A stretch of DNA of 34,397 nucleotides from Silene noctiflora (taxonomy: Eukaryota; Streptophyta; Magnoliopsida; Caryophyllales; Caryophyllaceae), in assembly GCA_009801015.1 (NCBI GenBank), contig VHZZ01003463.1, forward strand, positions 22,545 through 56,941, written 5' to 3'. Position 1 is the stretch's first letter. Each line of letters opens with the position of its first letter. The notes under the pieces were generated by a model, which saw only the letters and a program-made list of their open reading frames with translations, made no database searches and was not told the DNA's origin. Below, one piece after another: positions 1 through 10,776 of this stretch. The position numbers and the translations under genes are program-made.

Positions 1-1024
1 GGGGGGGGGGGGGGGGGGGGAGATTGGGTCCAAGTGAAATTTTACCCTAGGCAATTGCTTAATTTAGGATTAATTTTGACTGTAAGTTCGATACCCCAAT
101 GCTATCGAGCAATATTGAAGTAATTCTACCGTGGTAATTTTGGAGATGGGTGGGTGTACTGGCTGTACGCAATGACGAAATTAGGTCCAAGTGAAACGGT
201 GTCTTGGTTTATTTTTGCACGTTTTTGTGGTAATTTGTTGATGTATATATGTACTCCATCATTTTCATGGCTTGGTAATTACTTGTGGTTGGATGAGAAT
301 TGACCTTTACATTTTTTTATTCACTCCCTTACTTGTGGTTTGTGGTTGTGCGAGTCCGAATTTAATGAGGTTGGATGAGAATTGACCTTTACATTTTTTT
401 TATTCACTCCTTTACTCGTTTGTGGTTGTGCGATTCCGAATTTAATGAGCTGTGGTGTGTTGCTAATAGATTTACTCCGATACTCTGCATTAGCTAGGCA
501 ATCAAGAAGTGGCAATTGTACTTGCCATGTAGTTAAACATTTATCTCCATGATAGTTTAGAGGTGTTAGTAGTTTAATGAAGGAAAGGGAATTAGGTTTA
601 CCCTCTCATATAGGTTCAACATATCTAATGGGCTACGTGTCTTAACCTTCGTCGGAGAATTAGGACATGAATGTCCAAAATAAAGTCATCATGAACTTTA
701 TTAGCCTCTGAAGCAGTTGCTCAACTTTTATTCTTCCATGCTCTCTTTCTGGATTAGGTTATGATTTCGTCAAATTGTACTTGTTATTCTGGCAGATGGA
801 TTGATGTGTTCAATTTGTAATAGTTTCTTAGTTTATTTTTTTAATTATTATTGATTTGTGTGAGATGTTTGATTGTGGTCAGTTTGTTACTGCTAATGTA
901 TGACAGCTTGATCTGATGCAGTTACCATAGTAATGTTCTATAAATTCCTGATCCCTTCTTAAAGCTTTGATCTTGCTTATGGAACTTTCTTTAAGAAACC
1001 TAACTAATTTTTATGGGCTTTCAG
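1..1024 (+). other. Probable NUP1 intron or 5' region, starting with poly-G
   Basis: The window opens with a run of 20 G, followed by AT-rich DNA without a convincing coding exon. It ends in a splice acceptor (tttcag, to 1024) before the first recognisable NUP1 exon. Plant NUP1 proteins normally begin with a basic, amphipathic N-terminal segment of about 100 residues. I see no coding sequence for it here, so this stretch is best read as the intron downstream of an exon lying outside the window. The only internal structure seen is an 82-bp tandem duplication. The poly-G may be a real homopolymer or an assembly edge. Confidence 0.5.
287..449. repeat. Two-copy 82-bp tandem duplication
   Basis: Copies run from about 287 to 368 and 369 to 449. 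Both start with GGTTGGATGAGAATTGACC, continue through a T-run and TTCACTCC, and end in CCGAATTTAATGAG. They differ by a few substitutions and small indels. The repeat lies in the presumed first visible NUP1 intron and has no coding potential of its own. Confidence 0.85.
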
Positions 1025-4000
1025 TCATGGATGTCGACGGAGATAACGCGATAGAACACACGCAGCTAGAAACGGCCACAAATGTAAGCCACATGTTTTT
1101 CGTGTTCTTTTAGTGTTTAGCTTGATTCTATGTATTTTAAAAAGAAAGAGGTTTTACTATTAATTTACCATCTGGGCCCATCTCATCATTACCGTAGTTC
1201 TAAGCTGGAGTGCTAGGGTTTCCATGAGTTCCTAATAGCTATGTGACTATGTTAATGGTTTGATCTGTTTGTGATTAGTTATTCCCATCTTCATACTCAA
1301 CTTTGATATCCATTAGGTATCAGATTTCCTCAGCTTATTTACCTGTTGGGTAATGCATGTTGCGTAGGTGGTTGCTTCTGATACTAAGGTACCTGTTGAT
1401 CGTGGAGGTCTTGATGGTAGTATGCTGCCTTCTGACAGTAATGGAGTTGCTGAACTGGAGGATATACTGAAGCAGAAGACATTTAGCAGGCAAGTAAAGT
1501 TTGATATAATGCAAGCTGTACTCACTGAAGTTTCTTTGGCAGTGTTTTCACATCACCGGTTTTAGCTTGTGTTTTTATTAATATTATAAGGCAAACCAAT
1601 AAGAGTGATGAATGAGTTATACTCGTATGTGAAGTGTAACTTGTGTAATGCATTATCTAATGGCATACTCACAACTTTGGGATTGATCCGTTGATGTCCC
1701 CGCTAAAAGGGCTTCAATTCGATTAACTCTCCCTCGTGAATCATCACAGCCAACAGGTGGCGATTTGTGGTACTTTTCCTTTTGTTTTCTCTGACTTCAA
1801 AAGAGCGATTCCTTCTTTCTTTCTTCTATTAAAACTCATTTTGTCTGGCCCGTTATTTGTCTGTGGAACATTCCTTTTGTCCGCAGCACAAAAACATTGG
1901 TGTATAAGCACACGTCATATTTTATGTAGGTATCATCATACCTGGACATTTTTATTTCGTCGTTGATTACTCTTCAAATTTGTGAAGGGATATCTTATTG
2001 TGTATTTGAAGATAAAATACAATTGTATTGGTAAATTCGCTCATGTTTATTTATTTGATTAATTTGTGCAACCTTGTATGAAGGAATATCTGACTCTGAA
2101 ATCTGAATGCTGCTCAGATTTGTTTTGTGGTGTTATTGTCGTGTACATTTTGGTGCACATAAATGCTGTTGTAGCTAATATTAGCATCTTCCTCATCACA
2201 TACATCAATTTAGAAATGTTCAGGAAAATAGACAACTCTTGAAAGTTTGAAGTGCTTGAGAACAAGTTCAAAAAGTCTAGGCAAGCTAAGTAAGATTCTG
2301 GATAAATAAGAACAGAAAGTCATTGTGTATATATATTTTGTATTTGTCTATAGACATTTGCATAGCTATAAAAGCTGGATTTATCATGAAATAAGGTATG
2401 GACTCTGATTGCACTCTGGGCTCTTGATCTTTTCCAGGTCTGAAATAGATCATTTAACTGCTTTGCTGCTTTCAAGAACTACCGAGAACTCAAATGACGC
2501 TGAGAAGGAAAGGTCTGATCCAAAGCTTTCAGACCTGCAGGCTATTCATGGTAGACGCGACAGTCTGTCGAATCTCCGCGGTCTTGATAATCAAATCGTG
2601 TATGGACAATCGGCAGACTTCTCAACTCCTGAAGTGAGATCAAAAGTATGACTCGCTATTTGTTTACTTTTTCTTTTGGAAATACAATATTACCGCTCAT
2701 TCGGATGGACTGACCATTTTTTTCTTTTTGGGGTGATTAGCAAAACTTATTATTTCCCTTTTAGGTTTAATTTGTTAGTTATAAAAACCACAATCATGTG
2801 TTCTATTTATACTTTTTTTCCATAGTTATTGTTTTCATTTATCTAATATTTCTTGTAATCTCAATCTAGTGCCCCGCATGGACTTGTGTCTCCATTTTAC
2901 CTTTTTTCCCCCTCTTCATATCATTAAATCTTTCTGAATCTCAAGGAGTATATATTGTCTTTTGATTGTCTGATATTGTCTTTCTATATGCTATCCGTTC
3001 CATGGCTAACTCTGAAAATGCTTTCAAAATATAGATGCTTCCAGAAGATGTTGCGTCACCTGCTGAAATTGCCAAAATGTACATGGGTAGTAGGTCAACA
3101 AAAGTGTCTTCTTCAGTGTTACGCTTGCAGAATCAATTGCCAAAGGAGGACTTTTCTCCTAGTTCCAAACCATTGACCAAATCATTATTACCAGTCACGT
3201 CTCCTACTCAAAAATCTGTCATTGATATTGGAACTTCTAGCAAAGGGTTGATGAGTCAGAGATTTCGAGGTAGATCTGCAATATACAGCATGGCTCGTAC
3301 ACCATATTCTAGGGTTCAACCAGTTACTAATTTTAGGGTATGTTAGTGGATTCCTTCTCTGTGGTAGGTAGCTGCATTTGTTGGTCTCCAAAATGAGATA
3401 AAATTATAGTTATTGATTCTTTGTGTGTGAATGCAGGCTACTGAAAGTAATTCTAGTACTGGTGGTGGGTCATCCTATCTTGAGCATACTGAAAATAATC
3501 CGTCTAAGAAACAGGTGATGCCTGAGAGTTTATTCAATTTCCTGCTTGTCTATCTATCATTTGCTCCCTGTGCTCATCACCTTTGTTTGTTTGTTTGTAG
3601 GTTCTTAAGCGCAGGAGTTCTGTCCTAGAAAATGATATTGGTTCCGTTGGTCCCATTCGGAGGATTCGCCAAAAACCTAATCTCCTCCACCCTAAAACTT
3701 TGTCTCTCCCCCCTCCCGGTGGCCGTCAACTAACACATGTATCGGAAGTGCTGTCAGATGTTGCTGAAGTGCCCTCCTCGAAGGAGCGAACTTATGTGAA
3801 CCATTCTTTCTCAAAAGTGCTTGGAGAGAATAGTTTGCCTGGCTCAAGTAGTGGATATGTTCCTTCACAATCGATTGAGATGGCTCAGAAGATCTTTGAG
3901 CAACTTGACAAATTCAGCCCCAAGAAGAATGTTGACTTCTCAGTTGGTAAATCACCTATGAAGACACCTGACACGGAAGGTCCGGATTCCTTGAAGCCTT

Positions 4001-7000
4001 TGCAGAGCAGTCAAGATATTAAGAAATTTACGTCATTGAACTCTGTTCATGCACCCAACCATCAACTTCAGACATCATCAGTTATAGAAGAGGGTAATGC
4101 AAAAAAGTCTGTGACTGCTTTAGCTAGTCTTGTTCCTCAAGGTGGTTCCGAGGGTAAGAAAGCTGACTCATATTTACCAAGTACGAGTAAGGTTGGAGAA
4201 CCCCAAAAGCAACGATCATTCCAGATGAGTGCTCCTGAGGTAATTAAAATTTATATTTCTTTTCTTTGGTAAAGAAATTTGCTAGAGTATTTCATGTTTG
4301 GCCTTCTCCAATTGACACTGTTTGGAAATATTAATACGTAGTTCTACAAGCTGCTATTGGCCTTTGGACCATGAAGTTTAGTTAATCTTGTGGTATTAAA
4401 TTAAATTTGGTATGGGACATGTTCCCAATATACTTTCTTTAACACTTCAAACTGTTGTTGCTCCTTGCTTATGAACAACTCTGTTGATTTTGTATATTAC
4501 TTAAAGTTCTTACATTTATGGTGTGCATTTCCTGCTTTGAGTGCATGGAATTTGAGTGTTTTATTAAAAAGATGCTAAAGGGAACTATTCGATATCATAT
4601 CTGGTCCATGTATGTTTGAGAATTTCATGATTTCCTCATTTATATTTAGGTAGCATATTGTGGAGTATTATTTTGGCTTGCAAACTTGTTTTTGAAGGGG
4701 TTCTTTGTTTATAGTGTTTACGACTTTAAGCAGAAATCAGTCATGATTTGAAGTTTATTTTTAAAACATTTGTGCATATTGTTGGTGGTATTGGTACTAA
4801 GTAACTGATTTGCGCCCCCTTTTGTCATCTGAAAGGATTTTCTGGATATGGATGATGATTCGCCTTCAAATGACGTAGCTTTGTCTACTCCATTGGCCGA
4901 AGGGAAACAACATGCTGAATCATCTGCAAAGTCAGTTGCCACCCCTGATATCCTTCAGCAGGATCAAACAATTGCACTGGAGAAACCTTCAGTAACGAAG
5001 ACAACTCCACAGCTGGGGAAAAACGATCAGGAGTCCTTAGCAAATGGTTTTTCGCCTTCGGAAACAACTGCCAGCTTTCCCTCCTCTGTGGTATCGTTAT
5101 CTTCACCTGCAAGTAATTTGGCCGTGGCAGATACTACCAGTGCTCCTCAGCCGACACTGAAATTTGACGGGGTTTCTCGTCAAAATGAAATAAGCGATAT
5201 TTTCAAATCGTCCGGCACCAACTCTGACAATTTGCCTTCAATTGTTTGGTCTTCACAGCCTGCTGCGAAAGATTCTAAAGTGGAAACTCCAGTCAGGTAT
5301 ATGATTCCTTCTCTTGCCATTTTTTGGAGTGTCGTTCTTTTTGTCCATCAGCGAAAGTGCGAAAGTTATCTGAATGTTCTTCAAACTATGCACTCCTTAC
5401 CTTTTATGGCTAATTATCCTATGAATATGAGAAATATGATTTTGCGTGGTTATCGTATCCATACGCTACGGGGAATAGGTTTTTGGAATTCTTTTGACAT
5501 TGGTGTGCGAGGAGCAATAATATGAAATGACAAATTAAATCGTTTACACCTAAAGTTTTGTTGCAGTAGTTGGTTGACGCAATTTTTGATATTTCTCCTT
5601 TCTGGGGCCCTTGATGAACCTAACTATTTTGATATTTTTCCTTTCTGGTAAATCCTAACAACGTTTCTTTAAATATTTACCTTTGCAAACAGAGTTGAAC
5701 CTGAAGTAAATGGCCCAGATAAAACTGATAATAAGAGTACACCAGTGTTTGGCAGCTCATTTATTAAATCTGGAGGTTCTTCTTTCGGAGCTTTCTCTAA
5801 TGGATCAAAGCTTAACGATGCTACTCCTGTCAACGGAGAATATAGTACTTTACCCACAAAAAGCGGTGCATCAGGTCCAGATCCGCTTATAAGCTCCAGT
5901 AATCCGAATCTTATGTTTTCTAATGGCGTTCAACCAACGTTTACCTCCTCGACTTCTAGTCCTTTAACTTCCAGCACTAGTAATAAATCTGGTACAGTGA
6001 CGGCTCCGGTGTTTAGCTTTGCAGCCGGATTTTCATCTTCATCAGCGACTTTGTCAACTTCCGCTTCAGACACAACTGATAAATCAGGTGCCAAATCAAA
6101 TGTTACTGGCCTCAGCAACACGACTTGCAATGTTTTCGATGCAAAACCTTCTGCTTTTGGGTCTAGAACCAAGACTTTAGAAAGTGGCGATGTACAGACT
6201 GCGGGTCCTGCTCCTACTGCTATCAATAACATAACATTTCCATTTCAAACAAGTACTAATCACACTTCATCCTTGTCTTCGAGCTCCTCCGTCTCAGTTC
6301 CCGCCTTGACTGCTGCAACGGGTTTTCCTGGCCAGTCTGCTACATCTGTCTCAGTTCCTGCCTCGACTTCAGCTGTGAGTATTTCTGGTCAATCTGCCAC
6401 GTCACCCGCACCTTTTGTATTTGGTTCAAGTGGGTCCACTGGTCCAAGTTCTGGTTCAATTTTTGGGTCCTTTTCTGCTAGCGCATTCAGTTCAGGGCCA
6501 GGTTCTGCTTCAAGTGATTTGGGCAACTCTTACACTAGTTCGCCTCTTCCCACAAGCAGCTCTACAACTAGCATATTTGGTAGCACTTCTCAGTCTCCTA
6601 AACCAGCCTCGACAATTGCACCTCCTACATCGTCAGCATTTTCATTTGGTCTCGGGTCTTCTGGAGCTGCTTCCAGTACTCCTGTGTTTGGAGCCACTTC
6701 CAGTGCTCCTGCATTTGTAGCCACTCCCAGTACTCCTGTGTTTGGAGCCACTTCCAGTACTGCGTTTGGGGCCACTGCTCCTGTATTTGGAGCCACCACC
6801 TCAGCACCAGCAAGTAACAGCTTACCGTTCGTTTTTGGAGGTAACTCGGGCTTGGCTGCTTCAACACCTGCAACAGCTAATTCTCCCTTCCAATCTCAGC
6901 CAGTGTTTGGTAATTCAAACAGCCAGCCATTTACGTTTGCATCAACCCCCTCCACAAATAATGAGCAAATGACCATGGAAGACACCATGGCTGAGGATTC

Positions 7001-7259
7001 ATCGCAGCCTTCAACCCCGCCACCACCGGTTTTCGGAGCGCCTATCTCAGTTCCTGCTAGTGGCTTTGCTTTTAATGCTACACCAACTACTGCAAGTCCA
7101 TTTCAGTTTAACACCCAGCCGAGTCAAGTTACTCCAAATCCTTTTCAACCTTCTGGTAGCTTGGAATTTAATGGTGGGACAAATAGTTTTTCATTGGGGA
7201 CTAGCGATAAAGCTCAACGCAGAATTGTCCGAGTCAAAAAGAGTGGAAAAAAAAGGTGA
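1025..7259 (+). CDS. NUP1: Nuclear pore complex protein NUP1/NUP136, 5'-partial
   Basis: NUP1 (also called NUP136) is the plant nuclear-basket FG nucleoporin, usually seen as the functional counterpart of animal Nup153. It acts in mRNA export, protein import and nuclear shape. Exons: 1025-1083, 1368-1489, 2438-2645, 3035-3337, 3437-3514, 3601-4239, 4836-5296, 5693-7259. Phases agree throughout, giving 1144 residues from the ATG at 1027. Conserved marks are ELEDILKQKTFSR-SEIDHLTALL, GRSAIYSMARTPYSR, the basic block LKRRSSVLENDIGSVGP-IRRIRQK, QRSFQMSAPEDFLDMDDD, and the C-terminal SLEFNGG-SFSLG followed by a basic end. The last exon is a Ser/Thr/Pro-rich tail with many FG, VFG and FxFG motifs. 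The family's N-terminal amphipathic/basic segment is absent; the first visible exon has two unpaired bases before its Met, so an upstream exon probably lies outside the window. Recognised from memory of the Arabidopsis protein (At3g10650). Family call very sure, 5' end unsure. Confidence 0.93.
1490..2437 (+). other. Non-canonical GC-AG intron of NUP1
   Basis: The donor reads AGCAG|GCAAGT, the textbook GC-AG consensus, and the acceptor is CTTTTCCAG|GTC. Using GC keeps the phase (AG+G gives Arg, then SEIDHL, the conserved order). The nearby GT (CAA|GTAAAG, 1494) would instead bring a stop codon straight after the junction. The 948-bp intron has no other feature I recognise. Confidence 0.85.
6671..6796 (+). 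repeat. In-frame coding minisatellite in the FG domain
   Basis: Inside the last NUP1 exon a degenerate unit of about 27-33 bp, coding roughly for (S/P)S(T/A)PVFGAT, is repeated four to five times: STPVFGATSSAPAFVAT, PSTPVFGATSSTAFGAT, APVFGATTSAP. Each unit carries one FG dipeptide, or a decayed one (FV), so copy changes alter FG number without shifting the frame. Confidence 0.8.
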
Positions 7260-7799
7260 GGTAAACATTAAGTTTTCTGTATCCAGATCGTGCACAGTTA
7301 TTGCTTGTTGCGTTATGGATGATATTTGTGGTGGTAACCCAGTGGCTACTAGCTATTCCCGGAAGAGCAAGGAATTACTTATATGTTGCTACACACACTG
7401 TACTGCCGGAGTTGCCCAAGCAGGCCCGAAATTCACAATTTTGAATTCGTTTGTATCATGTCTCAGTGGTTAAATTTGTGTTGTAATAATTATTCAGTTC
7501 AGTTGTTTCTGTCAAAAAGACGGTAACAGTATTGTGTCTTGTGTACTCGAAAGGTCGTTGTGTAGTTTGTACAATCACCATAGTGTTGAGGAGTCGTCGA
7601 ATTTTGTTTATAATAAGCAGTTACGTATGTTTGGAGCCCTTCGTTATTGATTCCTTTTGTCTTCCTTAGAACAAGAAGATTACTAATTAATAATGGGGAC
7701 ATTTGACATGTACTCCGTACAACACATGAGACGATACTTGCCCAAATTCAAATCCTTCCCCATTCATGTCCTACTTATATTTTTTTTCAAGCCATAGTT

Positions 7800-7844
7800 C
7801 TCAGAAAGGTGATCGATTTGAATAAAAATTCGTCACTTTCTGAG
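7800..7844. repeat. Imperfect hairpin downstream of NUP1
   Basis: Arms CTCAGAAAGGTGATCGA and TTCGTCACTTTCTGAG pair over about 15 bp with one bulge and one mismatch, around an AT-rich loop of 12 bases. It lies about 540 bp past the NUP1 stop. Too short for a plant miRNA precursor by itself; role unknown. Confidence 0.6.
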
Positions 7845-7975
7845 CTTGTAAACACGAGTTATGGTCTTATAAAGGTTTCCGATTAATCCATAATTTTGAT
7901 TTTGCGAACTTTTCAGTTAACGTTTAGTGTCACTAAAGTTGACCATTATAAGGTATGGTAGCTTTCATCTCAGGA

Positions 7976-8007
7976 CTCACATTAAGAAAGTACAAACTTA
8001 ATGTGAG
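7976..8007. repeat. Perfect 11-bp inverted repeat
   Basis: CTCACATTAAG and CTTAATGTGAG flank a 10-base spacer, forming a perfect short stem. It may be the remains of a small transposon end or chance structure in AT-rich DNA. Confidence 0.6.
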
Positions 8008-8770
8008 AGGGATGACTGTAAACCCATCTAATTCCCTTGACTAAAGTTACAACTCAATCCGGCGAGCGTGTGAGCGAGCTGTGCCTTAATACATCGTCTC
8101 TAAAAATGTGAAAAATGACAAATAAAAAATTGAGCGAGTTCTTATATTAGACATACGTGACCAAATAACAAGTTTTCTTTACCTTTTGTATATTAATTAT
8201 TAGTATTGCATTCATCCCTGTTATTTATTTACCTTTTGTATATTTTATGATATTGAGGCGGAAAATGGGTTTTCGTTTTAACATTGGAGGAATGGATTTT
8301 CATGATTCCAGAAACAAATGTAGGAACAATTAACAATGCAATGCTACACTATACATAACACTGTTCAATTGTAAATAGAATACTTTACTTTTAGTCACAC
8401 ACACCTTGATGGCTTCATGTGGTGGGAATTGGGATGTCCCTTAACTACTAGGACAGGTTATTGATTTGTCAATAGGGTTTTGGATGAATCTAGATATTAT
8501 ATTTTTTGTTTTCTTAATGGAAATGCTTTCTTCAAACTTCTTCTTTGCGACAAGCTTAAACAAATTTCAATATCACAAATTTCAATAGTACATTTAGACA
8601 CAAAGACAATATGTTATATCCGTGTTTAAATCGTGCTAATCTGTTCCGACTCGACCTATCACCCTAGTTTCATGCTCATCATTTTATTCTTTCTTTCTTT
8701 ATACTCAAGTTATATGAGCAAATCAGACATATTTGTCGGCAAATTTGATGATATTTCAAAACAAAAGATA

Positions 8771-8805
8771 ATTTATTTATTTATTTATTTATTTATTATT
8801 TATTT
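8771..8805. repeat. TTTA microsatellite
   Basis: About eight near-perfect ATTT units with one interruption (TTATT). Confidence 0.9.
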
Positions 8806-9264
8806 GGGTGCTGCATTGAAACATGCTACAAGGTTGGGGCCAGAGAGGTTGGATAAAAGGCAACTTTAGACCCTAAAATTGCTCTAAAACAGCTTGTATA
8901 GTTGTATTAGTGCCATGGGTTGACCATATGTTTAGATTTTAAGATCATTACAAATCCATTTAAACTAAAGGTGATGATGATTTTCAATTATTAATGTTAG
9001 CCTTAGACCTTAGTGGGGGTTGCTCCATTACCAAGCAACAAATACATTATCACCCTTTTGCCTTTTCTTTTCTTTTTTCTCTCTTTTTTTTTTAAACTTA
9101 ATCCCAATTAAATTCCAACATTCACATAACAGATTAACAGGTATAAATACATTGCTCGAGTCAAAATTCGCGGTTAGGAACCAAAACTTTCATGAATGCC
9201 ATAAAATAAAATCTAAAAAAGCTCTAGATTTTTAACTAAAAATTGTGAGATTCTTATTATTCAG

Positions 9265-9737
9265 TAGGGGTGTTAATGAAACGAGACAGCTCGCGAGCTA
9301 CTTGAGATCGACTAGATCAAAGCTCGGCTCGTGCGAGCTCGAGAGCTTAACGAGTCAAGCCGAGCAAAGGCTAGCTCAACTCGAAAAGTTTGCGAGCAGC
9401 TCGAACTTATATGATTACATAAGATATTGCTCACATTTTATAAAAATATTTTATCATGAGTATATTTTAGTATCACACATATCAAATGTCTCGCTGATTT
9501 GCCAAATAATTTTACATATAACTTTCGAGCCTTGTTATTGAAAATATCGAAAGAAAAAAAATAAAAAATAAACAATTTTATATAGGCTCAATTTGGGCTC
9601 GAACTCGCGTTAAAACTTGCAAGTTTTATAACGAACACATTTTTTTCAAATTCGGGTAAGCTCGAGCTCGAGTTTTGATTTTTGAGCACAAGCCAAGCAA
9701 GAGCAAGCTCGGACTAGGCTCGGCTCGTTAACCCCTA
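9265..9737. mobile_element. Non-autonomous element rich in GAGCTCG (hAT-like ends)
   Basis: The left end TAGGGGTGTTAATGAAACGAG and the right end CTCGTTAACCCCTAA are imperfect inverted repeats. Both arms are packed with GAGCTCG/CTCGAGC words in opposite orientation, so most of the unit could fold back; the centre is AT-rich. No transposase is encoded. A clear target-site duplication is not visible. The TAGGGGTGT-type end resembles small hAT elements, but the class is uncertain. A diverged relative lies at about 13091-13470. Confidence 0.6.
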
Positions 9738-9780
9738 AGAGTGAGTGTCCTACTAACCACTCCTCCTAAATTCGGCATCG

Positions 9781-9787
9781 TATAAAT
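9781..9787 (+). promoter_or_regulatory. Putative TATA box of the DUF761 gene
   Basis: TATAAAT, 198 bases upstream of the ATG at 9985, predicts a 5' leader of roughly 165-170 nt. It is the best TATA match in the 250 bases before this start. Confidence 0.5.
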
Positions 9788-9984
9788 ATAATGCCCAAGT
9801 CCCTCAATTATACTTATGCTTTAGTGTTTTTGTAGCCCTCCAACAAACACACAAACTTCCCTCATTTACATTCCCTTAAGAAACTTTAAATTCCACCAAA
9901 AATATAGTTTTCTTTTTACATGCATGTTCTTACACCTGTTATCAACTAAACTAGCTTAACATCTGCTCGTAAATTATTACGACA

Positions 9985-10776
9985 ATGGTGTATCTTAAAC
10001 TCTTAACAACAGGAAAATCCGGAATTAGATTATTATGGCTAATATTATTACTTCTACTAATACACAAATTACTTCCTATTGTTCCACAATCATGGAACTT
10101 CTTGATCAAGTTGATTATCAATCTTTGCATCTTAATCAAACGTCGTCCATTCATCTACATTATTCTCAATTTCATCATAATTTCTATCCTCATTTCTTCA
10201 TCATCCTTCACTCATAAATTAACCAATTTTCTCATAAAAATTCACAAAAAATATTCTCATACTTCTCAGAAAACATCATCATCAGTACTCCCTTTGGACG
10301 ACGACATGTGGTGGGCCAGCATTGTTAGCAATGAGGAACCACAGAGCTTCACAACGTTGCATGGAGGTCAAGAAACGGTGTCGTTTGAACCACGAGGTGT
10401 CGAGGAGTTGGAGGAAGTGAAAGTAGACGAGAAAACGACGTCGTTTGAGGACCATGCAGAGAGTCAAGTAGAGGATAAAACGACGTCGTTTGATGAGGAC
10501 CATGTAGTGGAGGAAGTGAAAGAAGAGGTAGAGGGGACGTTGGATGACACGTGGAAGGCTATAATGGAGGCCAAGAGTAAGGAGAGTAGGCCCCAGTTGA
10601 AGAAGAGTGAGACGTGGAATTCCGGCGACCGCGGCGTCGGTGGTCGGCAGTTGACGTACCATGATGAGTTGAAGAAAAGAGCAGATGCGTTTATAGAAAG
10701 GGTTAATCAAGAAATGCGTCTTCAAAGAATGGAGTCTCACCAACGTTTCTTAGATATCATTAATCGTGGTATTTAA
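9985..10776 (+). CDS. DUF4408/DUF761 membrane-anchored protein
   Basis: A single-exon gene for 263 residues. The N-terminal part (about 14-32 and 56-75) is very hydrophobic and predicts two membrane spans separated by a short basic loop (IKRRP), as in the DUF4408 family. The conserved short motif DDDMWWASI follows (about 103-111). The middle is acidic and low-complexity, with repeats of KTTSF (two copies, plus a decayed ETVSF). The last 35 residues match the DUF761 signature: ELKKRADAFIERVNQEMRLQ, then RMESHQRF and a terminal hydrophobic-RG-hydrophobic tail. Proteins of this architecture are plant-specific and mostly uncharacterised; some were first noted as cotton-fibre-expressed. I infer a membrane protein with a cytosolic tail, function unknown. 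A TATA-like box lies 200 bp upstream. Confidence 0.88.
   Translation: MVYLKLLTTGKSGIRLLWLILLLLLIHKLLPIVPQSWNFLIKLIINLCILIKRRPFIYIILNFIIISILISSSSFTHKLTNFLIKIHKKYSHTSQKTSSSVLPLDDDMWWASIVSNEEPQSFTTLHGGQETVSFEPRGVEELEEVKVDEKTTSFEDHAESQVEDKTTSFDEDHVVEEVKEEVEGTLDDTWKAIMEAKSKESRPQLKKSETWNSGDRGVGGRQLTYHDELKKRADAFIERVNQEMRLQRMESHQRFLDIINRGI
10373..10491 (+). repeat. Repeated 14-bp palindrome inside the DUF761 gene
   Basis: AAACGACGTCGTTT, a perfect palindrome around GACGTC, occurs at 10433-10446 and 10478-10491. A decayed copy, AAACGGTGTCGTTT, is at 10373-10386. In frame it codes for K-T-T-S-F. The GACGTC core is a bZIP (C-box) type sequence, but its placement in coding DNA means any binding role is only conjecture. 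Confidence 0.85.

Larger units (their letters stand above)
7260..9984. other. Intergenic region between NUP1 and the DUF761 gene
   Basis: AT-rich DNA with no supported gene. The NUP1 3' UTR presumably occupies the first few hundred bases; I could not fix a single poly(A) site. Contents seen: hairpins at 7800-7844 and 7976-8007, a TTTA microsatellite at 8771-8805, pyrimidine-rich runs near 9055-9090, and an element rich in GAGCTCG at 9265-9737. The final 200 bases carry the DUF761 promoter. Confidence 0.7.

Noticed and set aside
6415..7473. Overlapping long frames (101, 76, 137 codons) inside and beyond the NUP1 FG exon
   Set aside because: They are alternate-frame readings of a Ser/Thr/Ala-rich repeat; Leu/Gln- and Leu-rich products are typical frame shadows.
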